A program made the position numbers and the translations under genes. A stretch of 28,570 nucleotides of DNA, taken from the NCBI GenBank assembly GCA_003539495.1, contig DPPB01000030.1, forward strand, positions 14,751 to 43,320, written 5' to 3'. Shown piece by piece: positions 22,289 to 28,570 of the stretch. The notes under the pieces are model-generated. The model was not told where the DNA came from. It saw nothing but the letters and a program-made list of their open reading frames with translations, and did no database searches. Numbering within the stretch: position 1 is the stretch's first letter; the number at the start of each line of letters is the position of its first letter. The stretch is from Oscillibacter sp. (GTDB lineage: Bacteria > Bacillota > Clostridia > Oscillospirales > Oscillospiraceae).

Positions 22289-24019
22289 TCAATTCTGAAG
22301 TGCCAGGGCCCACTGGGAGTACTTTTCGATGTTCGTGTCCCGCTCCTCGGCGTCCTTGCCCAGAGTGAGGATATAGACCTTGATCTTGGGCTCTGTGCCG
22401 GAGGGGCGTACCAGGATTACGGTGCCATCAGCCAGAGTGTAGCGCAGAACATTGCTGCCCTTCAGCTCCGAGGCAGTAACCTGCCCGGTTGTACAATCGG
22501 TAATGGTACCGTCCTTATAATCTGTGCGCGCCGTGACGGCCACGCCCGCAATTTCCGTGGGAGGCACGTCCCGCAGGTTTTTCATTAGGGCAGCCATCTT
22601 TTCCAGACCGTCCAGGCCGGGCATCACCAGGTTGTGAGTCTTTTCGCCATAGTAGCCGTACTTTTCGTACAAGGCCTGGAGAGCGTCAAACAGGGTCATG
22701 CCCTGGCTCTGGTACCAGGCGGCCATCTCCGTCAGCAGCAGGGAGGCGGTGACGGCATCCTTATCCCGGACATAGTCACCCAGCATATAGCCGTAGCTCT
22801 CCTCATAAGAGAACACCACTTTGCCCAGGCCCTGGCTCTCCAGCTGCTGCTTCTTCTCGGCCATGAACTTAAAGCCCGTGAAGGTATCATAGCATTTGAC
22901 GCCGTGGGCCTCCGCCACCCGGCGGGCCATCTCGGTGGTGACAATGGTCTTGAGCAGGACGGCGTTCTTGGGCAGCTTGCCGCTGCGGGCCATGGCACCC
23001 AGCAGATAATCTGCCAGCAGCACACCGGTCTGGTTACCGGACACGGGCACAAAGCGGCCACCCTTATTGCGCACCAGGATACCCACCCGGTCGCTGTCCG
23101 GATCGGTGCCGATGATGAAGTTGGCACCCACCCGGTCCGCCAGGGCAATGGCCAGGTAGAAGCCCTCCGGATTCTCCGGATTGGGGGAGACCACCGTGGG
23201 GAAGGAGCCGTCCAGCACCATCTGCTCAGGCACACAGTGCAGGTGCTTCACACCCAGATCCCGCAGAGCCTGGGGAACCAGCTTCCAGCCGCAGCCGTGG
23301 AAGGGGGTGTAGACCACATGGAAGGTATCCGCCACCTTGGCAACACATTCCCGGTCATTGACCATGGCCATGACGTTTTCCATGAAGGCGTTGTCGGTTT
23401 CCTCCCCCATGAGCTCAATGTGCCCGGCGGCCTTGGCTTCATCAAAGGGCATGGTCTTTACGCCGGTGAAGATGTCGATCTTCTCCAGCTCTCGGGCGAT
23501 GGCATCGGCGTGCTGGGGGGGCAGCTGGGCGCCGTCGGACCAGTAGACCTTGTAGCCATTATACTCCTTGGGGTTGTGGCTGGCGGTGATGTTGATGCCC
23601 GCCTGGCAGCCGTAGTGCCGCACGGCAAAGCTAAGTTCCGGAGTGGGGCGCAGGGACTCAAAAATCCGCACATGGATGCCGTTAGCGGCGCAGACCTCGG
23701 CGGCGGCCCGGGCAAACTCCATGCTATGGTGGCGGCAATCCATGCAGATGGCAACGCCCTTGTCCATGGCGGCAGAGCCTTCAGCGCAGATGACATTGGC
23801 AAAGCCCTGGGTGGCCCAGCGGATGACATAGATATTCATCTGGTGCAGGCCCATCTTCATGGTGCCCCGCAGGCCGGCGGTGCCGAACTCCAGAGGGCCG
23901 TAGAATCGGCTCTCGATCTCCTTGTCGTCATCTGCAATGGCGGCCAGCTCTGCCCGCTCGTCTTCGGTGATGGCATCGCTGCGGAGCCATTTCAGATATT
24001 CTGCTTTGTAGTCGATCAT
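22289..24019 (-). CDS. pgcA: Phosphoglucomutase/phosphomannomutase
   Basis: A 576-residue alpha-D-phosphohexomutase that interconverts glucose 1-phosphate and glucose 6-phosphate (or the mannose pair) through a phosphoserine. The four active-site loops are present: TASHNP with phospho-Ser147, 'GTDPDSDRVG' (Mg2+ ligands Asp306, 308, 310), the sugar loop 'SYEESYGYM' and the phosphate loop 'VRPSGTEPKIKVY'. The length fits the Firmicutes PgcA type. The start at 24019 is set by AAAGGAG. It is the last gene of a four-gene operon. PgcA preference for glucose phosphates is inferred from family. Confidence 0.92.
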   Translation of the reverse strand: MIDYKAEYLKWLRSDAITEDERAELAAIADDDKEIESRFYGPLEFGTAGLRGTMKMGLHQMNIYVIRWATQGFANVICAEGSAAMDKGVAICMDCRHHSMEFARAAAEVCAANGIHVRIFESLRPTPELSFAVRHYGCQAGINITASHNPKEYNGYKVYWSDGAQLPPQHADAIARELEKIDIFTGVKTMPFDEAKAAGHIELMGEETDNAFMENVMAMVNDRECVAKVADTFHVVYTPFHGCGWKLVPQALRDLGVKHLHCVPEQMVLDGSFPTVVSPNPENPEGFYLAIALADRVGANFIIGTDPDSDRVGILVRNKGGRFVPVSGNQTGVLLADYLLGAMARSGKLPKNAVLLKTIVTTEMARRVAEAHGVKCYDTFTGFKFMAEKKQQLESQGLGKVVFSYEESYGYMLGDYVRDKDAVTASLLLTEMAAWYQSQGMTLFDALQALYEKYGYYGEKTHNLVMPGLDGLEKMAALMKNLRDVPPTEIAGVAVTARTDYKDGTITDCTTGQVTASELKGSNVLRYTLADGTVILVRPSGTEPKIKVYILTLGKDAEERDTNIEKYSQWALALQN

Positions 24020-24053
24020 GCTATAAAATCTCCTTTCCGTTTTGCTATGAAGG

Positions 24054-24434
24054 TTAAGAATTATCCTCGTCAAAAACCGGCTCTGCCTGGAGCAGGGCTC
24101 GGGCCTCCTCCAGCCGGGAGGCGGGGACATAGAGGTCGGCTCCATAGCCGGAAAAGCCACTGATGACCTTGCCCGCGCCGCCCTCCTTGGCGTAATACTT
24201 AAAGCAGGGAATGCCGCAGGATATCAAAAAAGAAATGGTCACATCCGATTCGGCAGGGGAGTCAAAGGTGGACGTCAGCAGCACGGCCTTTTCCTTTTCG
24301 CCCTTTTCGTCCACCGGCCAGGCCAATTCCTCCTTACGAAAGCGCCAGCCGGAGGAGAGATCGTCCCAAAAATTCTGCGGGAGCTCGCCGCTTCGCGCGG
24401 TTTCCGCGGCAGCCAACATATCAAACTCGTTCAT
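24054..24434 (-). CDS. DUF2007-like small protein
   Basis: A 126-residue protein whose C-terminal half ('GKVISGFSGYGADLYVPASR' followed by 'LEEARALLQ') resembles the DUF2007 group of putative signal-transducing or PII-like ligand-binding proteins. The middle 'AVLLTSTFDSPAESDVTISFL' is the matching first strand and helix of that fold. No catalytic motif is seen. The start at 24434 has GGGAGG upstream. It lies between rlmH (28 bp) and pgm (34 bp) in one operon. The function is unknown. Confidence 0.65.
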   Translation of the reverse strand: MNEFDMLAAAETARSGELPQNFWDDLSSGWRFRKEELAWPVDEKGEKEKAVLLTSTFDSPAESDVTISFLISCGIPCFKYYAKEGGAGKVISGFSGYGADLYVPASRLEEARALLQAEPVFDEDNS

Positions 24435-24462
24435 CACAAAACCTCCCATATGCTTCATTCGA

Positions 24463-24945
24463 TTATTTGTGGTATTTCGTCCCCTGTTGGATCTGAAAAG
24501 CGCGGTAGATCTGCTCCAGGAGCATGACCCGGGCCAGGTGATGGGGGAAGGTCATGGGGGACATGGACAGACGCCAATCTGCCCGGCGCTTCAGCTCCTC
24601 ACTGAGGCCCACGCTGCCGCCGATGAGAAAGGTAACTTGGGTGCTGCCGGAAACCGCCAGCTGCTGCATTTTGCGGCTCATTTCCTCGCTGGAGCAGGGG
24701 CTGCCCTCGATGCACATGGCCACCAATGCGCCACCCCTGGGGAGCTTTGCACTTATGGCGGCGGCCTCCGTGTCCAGAGCCTGCTGGATCTGGGCGGGGG
24801 AGGGCTCCTCCGGCAGCTTGCTCTCCGGCAGCTCGATAACCTCTAATTTGCAGCAGCGCTGCAGGCGCTTGGTGTACTCTGCCACAGCGTTCAGGTAGAA
24901 TTTTTCCTTCAGCTTGCCTACGCACAGGACGGTTATTTTTTGCAT
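24463..24945 (-). CDS. rlmH: 23S rRNA (pseudouridine1915-N3)-methyltransferase RlmH
   Basis: A 160-residue SPOUT methyltransferase that methylates pseudouridine 1915 in helix 69 of 23S rRNA, using S-adenosylmethionine. The trefoil-knot cofactor region is clear: 'FLIGGSVGL', then 'LSMSPMTFPHHLARVMLLEQ' and the conserved tail 'QGTKYHK'. The length is normal. Its start lies 13 bp inside the end of yycJ, a neighbour arrangement that is common in Firmicutes and implies translational coupling. Confidence 0.96.
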   Translation of the reverse strand: MQKITVLCVGKLKEKFYLNAVAEYTKRLQRCCKLEVIELPESKLPEEPSPAQIQQALDTEAAAISAKLPRGGALVAMCIEGSPCSSEEMSRKMQQLAVSGSTQVTFLIGGSVGLSEELKRRADWRLSMSPMTFPHHLARVMLLEQIYRAFQIQQGTKYHK

Positions 24946-25733
24946 GGCGCACCCTCCGCTATATAGGCCTCACTGCACTCGCCTCGGGGGGCGGCGGTGA
25001 GCCGGACTCCCTCGAATCCGCCGCAGCGCAGGGCATAGCCTACAGTATCCAGGGCCCGGACCGGGGTATTATTCTCCCTGCTTAAATGCACCAGGACAAA
25101 CTGCCGGGTGCCGCGGTCCGCCATGCGGCAGGCAAACTCCGCCGCTGCATCGTTGGACAGATGGCCGCGGTCGCCTAATATCCGCCGCTTCAGGGGATAG
25201 GGATAGGGCCCGCTTTGCAGCCACTGCACATCGTGGTTGCTCTCCAGCAGCAGCAGCTCCACCCCGGCCAGGGCTGCCTCGGCCTCCGGCGTTACACAGC
25301 CCGTGTCCGTTAGGATCCCGGCGGAGGCGCCGCCGCAATCAAAGCGATAGTCCATGCTGCCCGGGGTATCATGGGATGTGGCAAAGGCCGTCACGGTCAG
25401 AGGGCCGAAGACCTGTGCATCCCCGGGGCATAGGGGCCGCAGCAGAGAGGCGCTGCCCGGTATCTGCCGCAGCAGGGCGGCGCACACGGCGGGGGAGGCA
25501 AATACGGGAGCGCCCGTATGCTTCAGCAGCACCCGAAGCCCGGCGGTGTGGTCGGAATGAGTGTGGGTGATGAAAACGGCAGACAGGGCTTGAGGCAGCC
25601 GATTCAGAGACCGCAGAGCGGTCTCAATGCGCCGGGCGGAGATGCCCGCGTCCACCAAAATATGAACATCGCCGGCGCAGACCAAGGCGGCGTTGCCCTC
25701 GGACCCGCTGGCCAGAGTATGTATGGTGATCAA
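24933..25733 (-). CDS. yycJ: Metallo-beta-lactamase fold hydrolase, YycJ/WalJ type
   Basis: A 266-residue metallohydrolase with the metal-binding motif HTHSDH (57-62), 'LVDAG' before it and later 'LLESNHD' and 'HLSREN'. WalJ-type proteins in Firmicutes are linked to cell-wall and DNA-related functions; single-strand exonuclease activity has been proposed for the family. The start is a TTG at 25731-25733 with GCGAGG upstream; no better ATG fits. It is the first gene of the yycJ-rlmH-DUF2007-pgm operon. A minus-strand TATAAT at 25777-25782 may be its -10 box. No walRK genes are in view. Confidence 0.88.
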   Translation of the reverse strand: MITIHTLASGSEGNAALVCAGDVHILVDAGISARRIETALRSLNRLPQALSAVFITHTHSDHTAGLRVLLKHTGAPVFASPAVCAALLRQIPGSASLLRPLCPGDAQVFGPLTVTAFATSHDTPGSMDYRFDCGGASAGILTDTGCVTPEAEAALAGVELLLLESNHDVQWLQSGPYPYPLKRRILGDRGHLSNDAAAEFACRMADRGTRQFVLVHLSRENNTPVRALDTVGYALRCGGFEGVRLTAAPRGECSEAYIAEGAPCKK

Positions 25734-25819
25734 ATGTCAGACCTCGCTTGTGATTTTGGGTATTTCGGATTGCCATATTATAAATAGGAAGCGCGGTGAG
25801 GGAGCGCCGCCGGGTGATA

Positions 25820-25877
25820 AAAGCAGCGTCACCACGCCGGCCGCCCTTTGGCGGCCCTACGCGGCAGACGCTGCTTT
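25820..25877 (-). terminator. Likely terminator of murA
   Basis: Outer stem AAAGCAGCGTC (25820-25830) with GACGCTGCTTT (25867-25877), and an inner GGCCGCC/GGCGGCC hairpin. It follows murA by 12 bp. On the minus strand the stem itself ends in a T run (...CTTTTATC). Confidence 0.65.
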
Positions 25878-25889
25878 GGCGGCATTGTA

Positions 25890-27188
25890 TCAGCCGATAT
25901 GTGCTTCCTTCTGCTCGGCGATGTCCGGCGCGTCCACCACACGGATGTCGGCCCCAACGGCCCGGAGCTTGCCTACCAGGTCCTCGTAACCGCGCTCGAT
26001 GAACTGCACCTGGCTCAGCTCCGTTACGCCCTCAGCGCACAGGCCGGCGATGACCATGGCGGCGCCTGCCCGCAGGTCGCAGGCCTGCACCGGCGCGCCC
26101 TGTAGATGCTCCACGCCCTCGATGACGGCCACATGGCCGTCGGCCTGGATATTGGCGCCCATACGCTTTAATTCGTCGATATACTTAAAGCGGCTGTTCC
26201 ACACATTTTCATTGACGATGCTGGTGCCCTGGGCTGTGGACAGCACCGCGGCGATCTGGGGCTGCATATCCGTGGGAAAGCCCGGATAGGGCATGGTCTT
26301 TACGTTGGTCTTCTGCAGCGGGCCGCTGCGGCGCACCAGCACGGCGTCACCCCGGTCCTCAATGTAAACGCCCATCTCCACCAGCTTGGCGCTGATGCAG
26401 TCCAAGTGCTTGGGGATCACATTTTTGATAAGCACCTGACCGCCTGCGGCGGCCACGGCGGCCATATAGGTGCCGGCCTCGATCTGGTCGGGAATGATGC
26501 CGTAGCTGCCGCCGGCCAAATGATCCACACCGCGAATCTTGATGGTATCGGTGCCGGCTCCCTTGACGTCGGCACCCATGGAATTGAGGAAGTTGGCCAG
26601 GTCCACGATGTGCGGCTCCTTGGCGGCGTTTTCGATGACGGTGCTGCCCTTGGCCAGCACGGCGGCCATCATGATATTCATGGTGGCGCCTACGGACACT
26701 ACGTCCAGATATACGGATGTGCCGGTGAGACGGCCGGACTTGGCACAGGCCTGAATGAAGCCGCTCTCCACCTTCACCTCTGCGCCCATGGCGCAGAAGC
26801 CCTTGATATGCTGGTCGATGGGCCGCACACCGAAGTCGCAGCCGCCGGGCATGGCCACGGCAGCCTCACCAAAGCGGCCCAACAGAGCGCCGATGAGATA
26901 GTAAGAGGCGCGGATACGGCGGGCCAGATCATAGGACGGATGGGTGGAACGGATGGCATGGCAATCCAGCTCCACGGCGTGGCGGTTCAGCACCCGGACC
27001 CTGGCGCCCAGCTCCTCCAAAATATTCAGCAGCAGCGTAACATCGCTGATCTGCGGGATGTTTTCAATGCGGCAGGTGCCGTCCACCAGCAGGGCGGCGG
27101 GGATGATGGCAACGGCGGCATTCTTCGCGCCGCTGATGGTAATTTCACCAAAAAGCGGCCGACCGCCGCGAATAAGATACTGATTCAT
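25890..27188 (-). CDS. murA: UDP-N-acetylglucosamine 1-carboxyvinyltransferase (MurA)
   Basis: A 432-residue enzyme that transfers enolpyruvate from PEP to UDP-GlcNAc, the first committed step of peptidoglycan synthesis. Lys22 and Asn23 in 'ISGAKNAA' and the PEP-reactive Cys117 in 'MPGGCDFGVRP' are in place; Cys there predicts fosfomycin sensitivity. 'GFPTDMQPQ' and the C-terminal 'IERGYEDL' are also typical. Firmicutes often carry two MurA copies; the type is not assigned. The start follows GAAAGGGG. It is a single gene with a long leader. Confidence 0.96.
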   Translation of the reverse strand: MNQYLIRGGRPLFGEITISGAKNAAVAIIPAALLVDGTCRIENIPQISDVTLLLNILEELGARVRVLNRHAVELDCHAIRSTHPSYDLARRIRASYYLIGALLGRFGEAAVAMPGGCDFGVRPIDQHIKGFCAMGAEVKVESGFIQACAKSGRLTGTSVYLDVVSVGATMNIMMAAVLAKGSTVIENAAKEPHIVDLANFLNSMGADVKGAGTDTIKIRGVDHLAGGSYGIIPDQIEAGTYMAAVAAAGGQVLIKNVIPKHLDCISAKLVEMGVYIEDRGDAVLVRRSGPLQKTNVKTMPYPGFPTDMQPQIAAVLSTAQGTSIVNENVWNSRFKYIDELKRMGANIQADGHVAVIEGVEHLQGAPVQACDLRAGAAMVIAGLCAEGVTELSQVQFIERGYEDLVGKLRAVGADIRVVDAPDIAEQKEAHIG

Positions 27189-27411
27189 AAGTGCCCCTTT
27201 CGTGAGGTGTTATAGGGAGAGGCAGAGCCTCTCCATCGTCAGCCGCTGCAAAAATATGCAGGGCACAGTTATTTATCTGCAGCGCATTGGGGAAGGAACC
27301 TTCGCCCTGCTGCCTGCGTGCTTCGGAGAGCTTAAAAAAGCGTCCAAAACCATGGACTTTAATGGCGCAGAGAGCCCCCGATGGGGTTTCCCGCACACAT
27401 CCGACCTTGCT
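27189..27411 (-). other. Long murA leader with stem-loops
   Basis: No gene is supported in this GC-rich leader. GGAGAGGC (27216-27223) pairs with GCCTCTCC (27227-27234). GCAGGGC (27258-27264) pairs with GCCCTGC (27304-27310) around a small GAAGG/CCTTC hairpin. No known riboswitch class is recognised. Confidence 0.4.
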
Positions 27412-27441
27412 GTTATAGTAAATTTTTCGTTTTTAAGACAA
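27412..27441 (-). promoter_or_regulatory. Candidate murA promoter
   Basis: Minus strand TTGTCT (27436-27441), 18-bp spacer, TATAAC (27412-27417). It would give a leader of about 215 nt. The 27442-27569 stretch up to the arsR promoter is AT-rich and otherwise empty. Confidence 0.45.
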
Positions 27442-27569
27442 TCTGCTACACATGATAGTATACCACATTATTTCTCAAAAGCAATCACCAATATTCCAAA
27501 ACCGGTGGGAAACTTCTTTAGGAAATTAAGAGGGGCGTAAAAATTGTCCGAATAATTTGCAAAAAGGGG

Positions 27570-27598
27570 TTGACACCGATTGGGGAAGGGTGTAACAT
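27570..27598 (+). promoter_or_regulatory. Promoter of the arsR-type operon
   Basis: TTGACA (27570-27575), 17-bp spacer, TAACAT (27593-27598), about 53 bp before the start. Confidence 0.7.
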
Positions 27599-27614
27599 AC
27601 AGATAACAAACGTA

Positions 27615-27641
27615 TGAGCAATTATTCAAATGAACATTTGA
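27615..27641 (+). promoter_or_regulatory. SmtB/CadC-like operator
   Basis: TGAGCAATTATTCA (27615-27628) differs at two of 14 positions from the SmtB-type core TGAACAGTTATTCA. It overlaps a perfect palindrome TCAAATG-AA-CATTTGA (27626-27641) that abuts the ribosome binding site. Both sit just after the -10 box, where repressor binding would block transcription. Confidence 0.6.
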
Positions 27642-27651
27642 GGAGGGCGAC

Positions 27652-28014
27652 ATGGATCAAATGGAAAAGAATCCGGAGCAGGATTTTCTGTGTCTGGACG
27701 AGGCCGGCGTAGAGGCTGTGCGGCGGCAGATGCCCGACGAGGACGACCTATATGACCTGGCAGAATTATATAAGGTGTTCGGCGACTCCACCCGCGTCAA
27801 AATTCTGTATGTGTTGTTCGGTGCGGAGCTGTGCGTGTATGACATTGCAAGGCTCTTGGGCATGACCCAGAGCGCCGTAAGCCATCAGCTGCGTATTCTG
27901 AAGAACAACAAGCTGGTGAAGTTCCGCCGGGGAGGCAAAGCTGTTTTTTATGGGCTGGATGACGACCATGTCCGCTCTATTTTGCAGCTGGGCATGGAGC
28001 ACCTGGGCGATTGA
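27652..28014 (+). CDS. ArsR/SmtB-family metal-sensing repressor
   Basis: A 120-residue winged-helix repressor. The DNA-reading helix is 'MTQSAVSHQLRILKNNKLV' (71-89). 'FGAELCVYDIA' carries a single Cys (61) of the alpha-3 site, so a CadC-type Cys4 site is unlikely. The alpha-5 zinc site is nearly complete: Asp104, His106 and His117, with Asp120 in place of the last His/Glu. This fits a Zn/Co-type sensor of the CzrA/SmtB kind. It has a strong ribosome binding site (GAGGAGG) and a matching operator upstream. It is 19 bp ahead of a heavy-metal-binding protein gene. Confidence 0.88.
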   Translation: MDQMEKNPEQDFLCLDEAGVEAVRRQMPDEDDLYDLAELYKVFGDSTRVKILYVLFGAELCVYDIARLLGMTQSAVSHQLRILKNNKLVKFRRGGKAVFYGLDDDHVRSILQLGMEHLGD

Positions 28015-28033
28015 GGAAAGGAGACTACTTACC

Positions 28034-28252
28034 ATGAAAAAGACCTATAAGATCGAAGTGGATTGCGCGGCCTGCGCCGACAAGATGGAGCAGGCTGCCC
28101 GGAAGACGCAGGGCGTGGCCGCTGCCACCGTCAGCTTTATGACCCAAAAGATGAAGGTGGAATTTGCCGAGGGCGCCGATGTGGACGCCGTGATGCAGCA
28201 GGTGCTGAAGAACTGCAAGAGGGTAGAGGACGACTGCGAGATATTCCTGTAA
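28034..28252 (+). CDS. Small heavy-metal-associated (HMA) domain protein
   Basis: A 72-residue HMA-fold protein with the metal-binding pair Cys11 and Cys14 in 'VDCAACADKM' and the later 'VSFMTQKMKVEF' strand. Two more cysteines (61, 68) are near the C-terminus. In clostridia such a free-standing HMA protein commonly precedes a CadA/ZntA-type P-type ATPase and delivers metal to it. No ATPase follows here before intergenic repeats start. AAAGGAG precedes the start. It is co-transcribed with the arsR-type gene. Confidence 0.85.
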   Translation: MKKTYKIEVDCAACADKMEQAARKTQGVAAATVSFMTQKMKVEFAEGADVDAVMQQVLKNCKRVEDDCEIFL

Positions 28253-28570
28253 AAGCTATGCGCAGGACCGGGCGGCGGGGTGAGGGCACCCCGCCCTACG
28301 GATAAGCAGGAAAATCGGTGCAGCGGGCGGGGTAGGACCCCGCTTCTACGCAGAGGGGAAAATCATTTGATTATTTTGCTGCCTCCGGGCGGCAAATACT
28401 GCGAGGCTTTTTTGAGAGTTTTATGAGCCGGAAACACTGAGGTTGTCGATAAAGCGGTAAGATTTGCGATAACGGTGATAACGGTACGGTAAGGAAGGGT
28501 GTGTGAGGGAAACCCAAGAAGGGTGTCCCTAACCATTGAAATCAATAGCTTTTGAAGCTGTTTCAGAGTT
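28253..28570. repeat. Intergenic repeats at the window end
   Basis: No gene is supported. Two related units, 28270-28316 and 28325-28364, each hold a small GC hairpin (28276-28293 and 28327-28343), then CTACG, and end GGGAAAATC or GGAAAATC. Next, 28358-28412 is an inverted copy of the repeat at 20418-20472. The word TGTCGATAAAGC also occurs in both places (28443-28454 and 20413-20424). The last 100 bp are unremarkable. Confidence 0.6.

Noticed and set aside
22634..24163. A 509-codon plus-strand frame opposite the phosphoglucomutase gene
   Set aside because: The minus-strand mutase has all catalytic loops; the plus frame is a compositional shadow without a recognisable product.
27442..27653. 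Short minus-strand frame before the arsR-type gene
   Set aside because: It overlaps the arsR promoter and operator, is AT-rich and has no start signals.
28270..28364. Possible CRISPR array
   Set aside because: Only two imperfect units of unequal length, with no regular spacers and no cas genes.

Overview
The window looks like a chromosomal segment of a gut Clostridia, most plausibly Oscillospiraceae. This is inferred from high GC, Firmicutes-type ribosome binding sites, a bile salt hydrolase, a K+-dependent membrane pyrophosphatase, a BmpA/Nup-type nucleoside importer, a DUF1836 protein and the yycJ-rlmH pair. No rRNA, tRNA, CRISPR array, transposase or integrase was seen.

Region 1 (1 to about 2400) is the end of a mobile element: a short RepA-N-type initiator, a cysteine-rich VLP protein, a 58-residue unknown protein, a decayed Phd/ParE-type toxin-antitoxin pair, and a regulator with two XRE-type helix-turn-helix domains. 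It abuts a polysaccharide deacetylase whose 3' end is missing, so an insertion or rearrangement junction probably lies near 2401.

Region 2 (2.4-14.7 kb) holds the bile salt hydrolase, convergent with hppA across a shared terminator. A four-gene ABC importer operon follows (substrate-binding lipoprotein, double ATPase, two permeases) on the minus strand. The gap between the lipoprotein and ATPase genes carries a 277-bp MITE-like element with 27-bp terminal inverted repeats and a separate 15-bp hairpin. Divergent from it is a MoxR-type AAA ATPase plus von Willebrand A protein pair with no obvious client gene.

Region 3 (14.8-22.0 kb) holds cstA, a highly atypical Fe/Mn superoxide dismutase homologue, a flavin-binding split-barrel protein, a DUF1836 regulator, an SGNH hydrolase-DegV two-gene unit, a hairpin-dense intergenic repeat and a sodium:neurotransmitter-symporter-type transporter.

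Region 4 (22.3-28.3 kb) holds the yycJ-rlmH-DUF2007-pgm operon, murA, and an ArsR regulator with a small heavy-metal-binding protein behind a SmtB-like operator. The metal-transport ATPase expected next is absent. Intergenic repeats fill the end, one of them matching (in reverse orientation) the hairpin region near 20.4 kb.

Most of the window is ordinary housekeeping and transport. The main points of interest are the MITE-like element, the dispersed hairpin repeats, the element junction with its broken toxin-antitoxin pair, the SOD homologue lacking normal second-sphere residues, and the truncated metal-resistance cluster.
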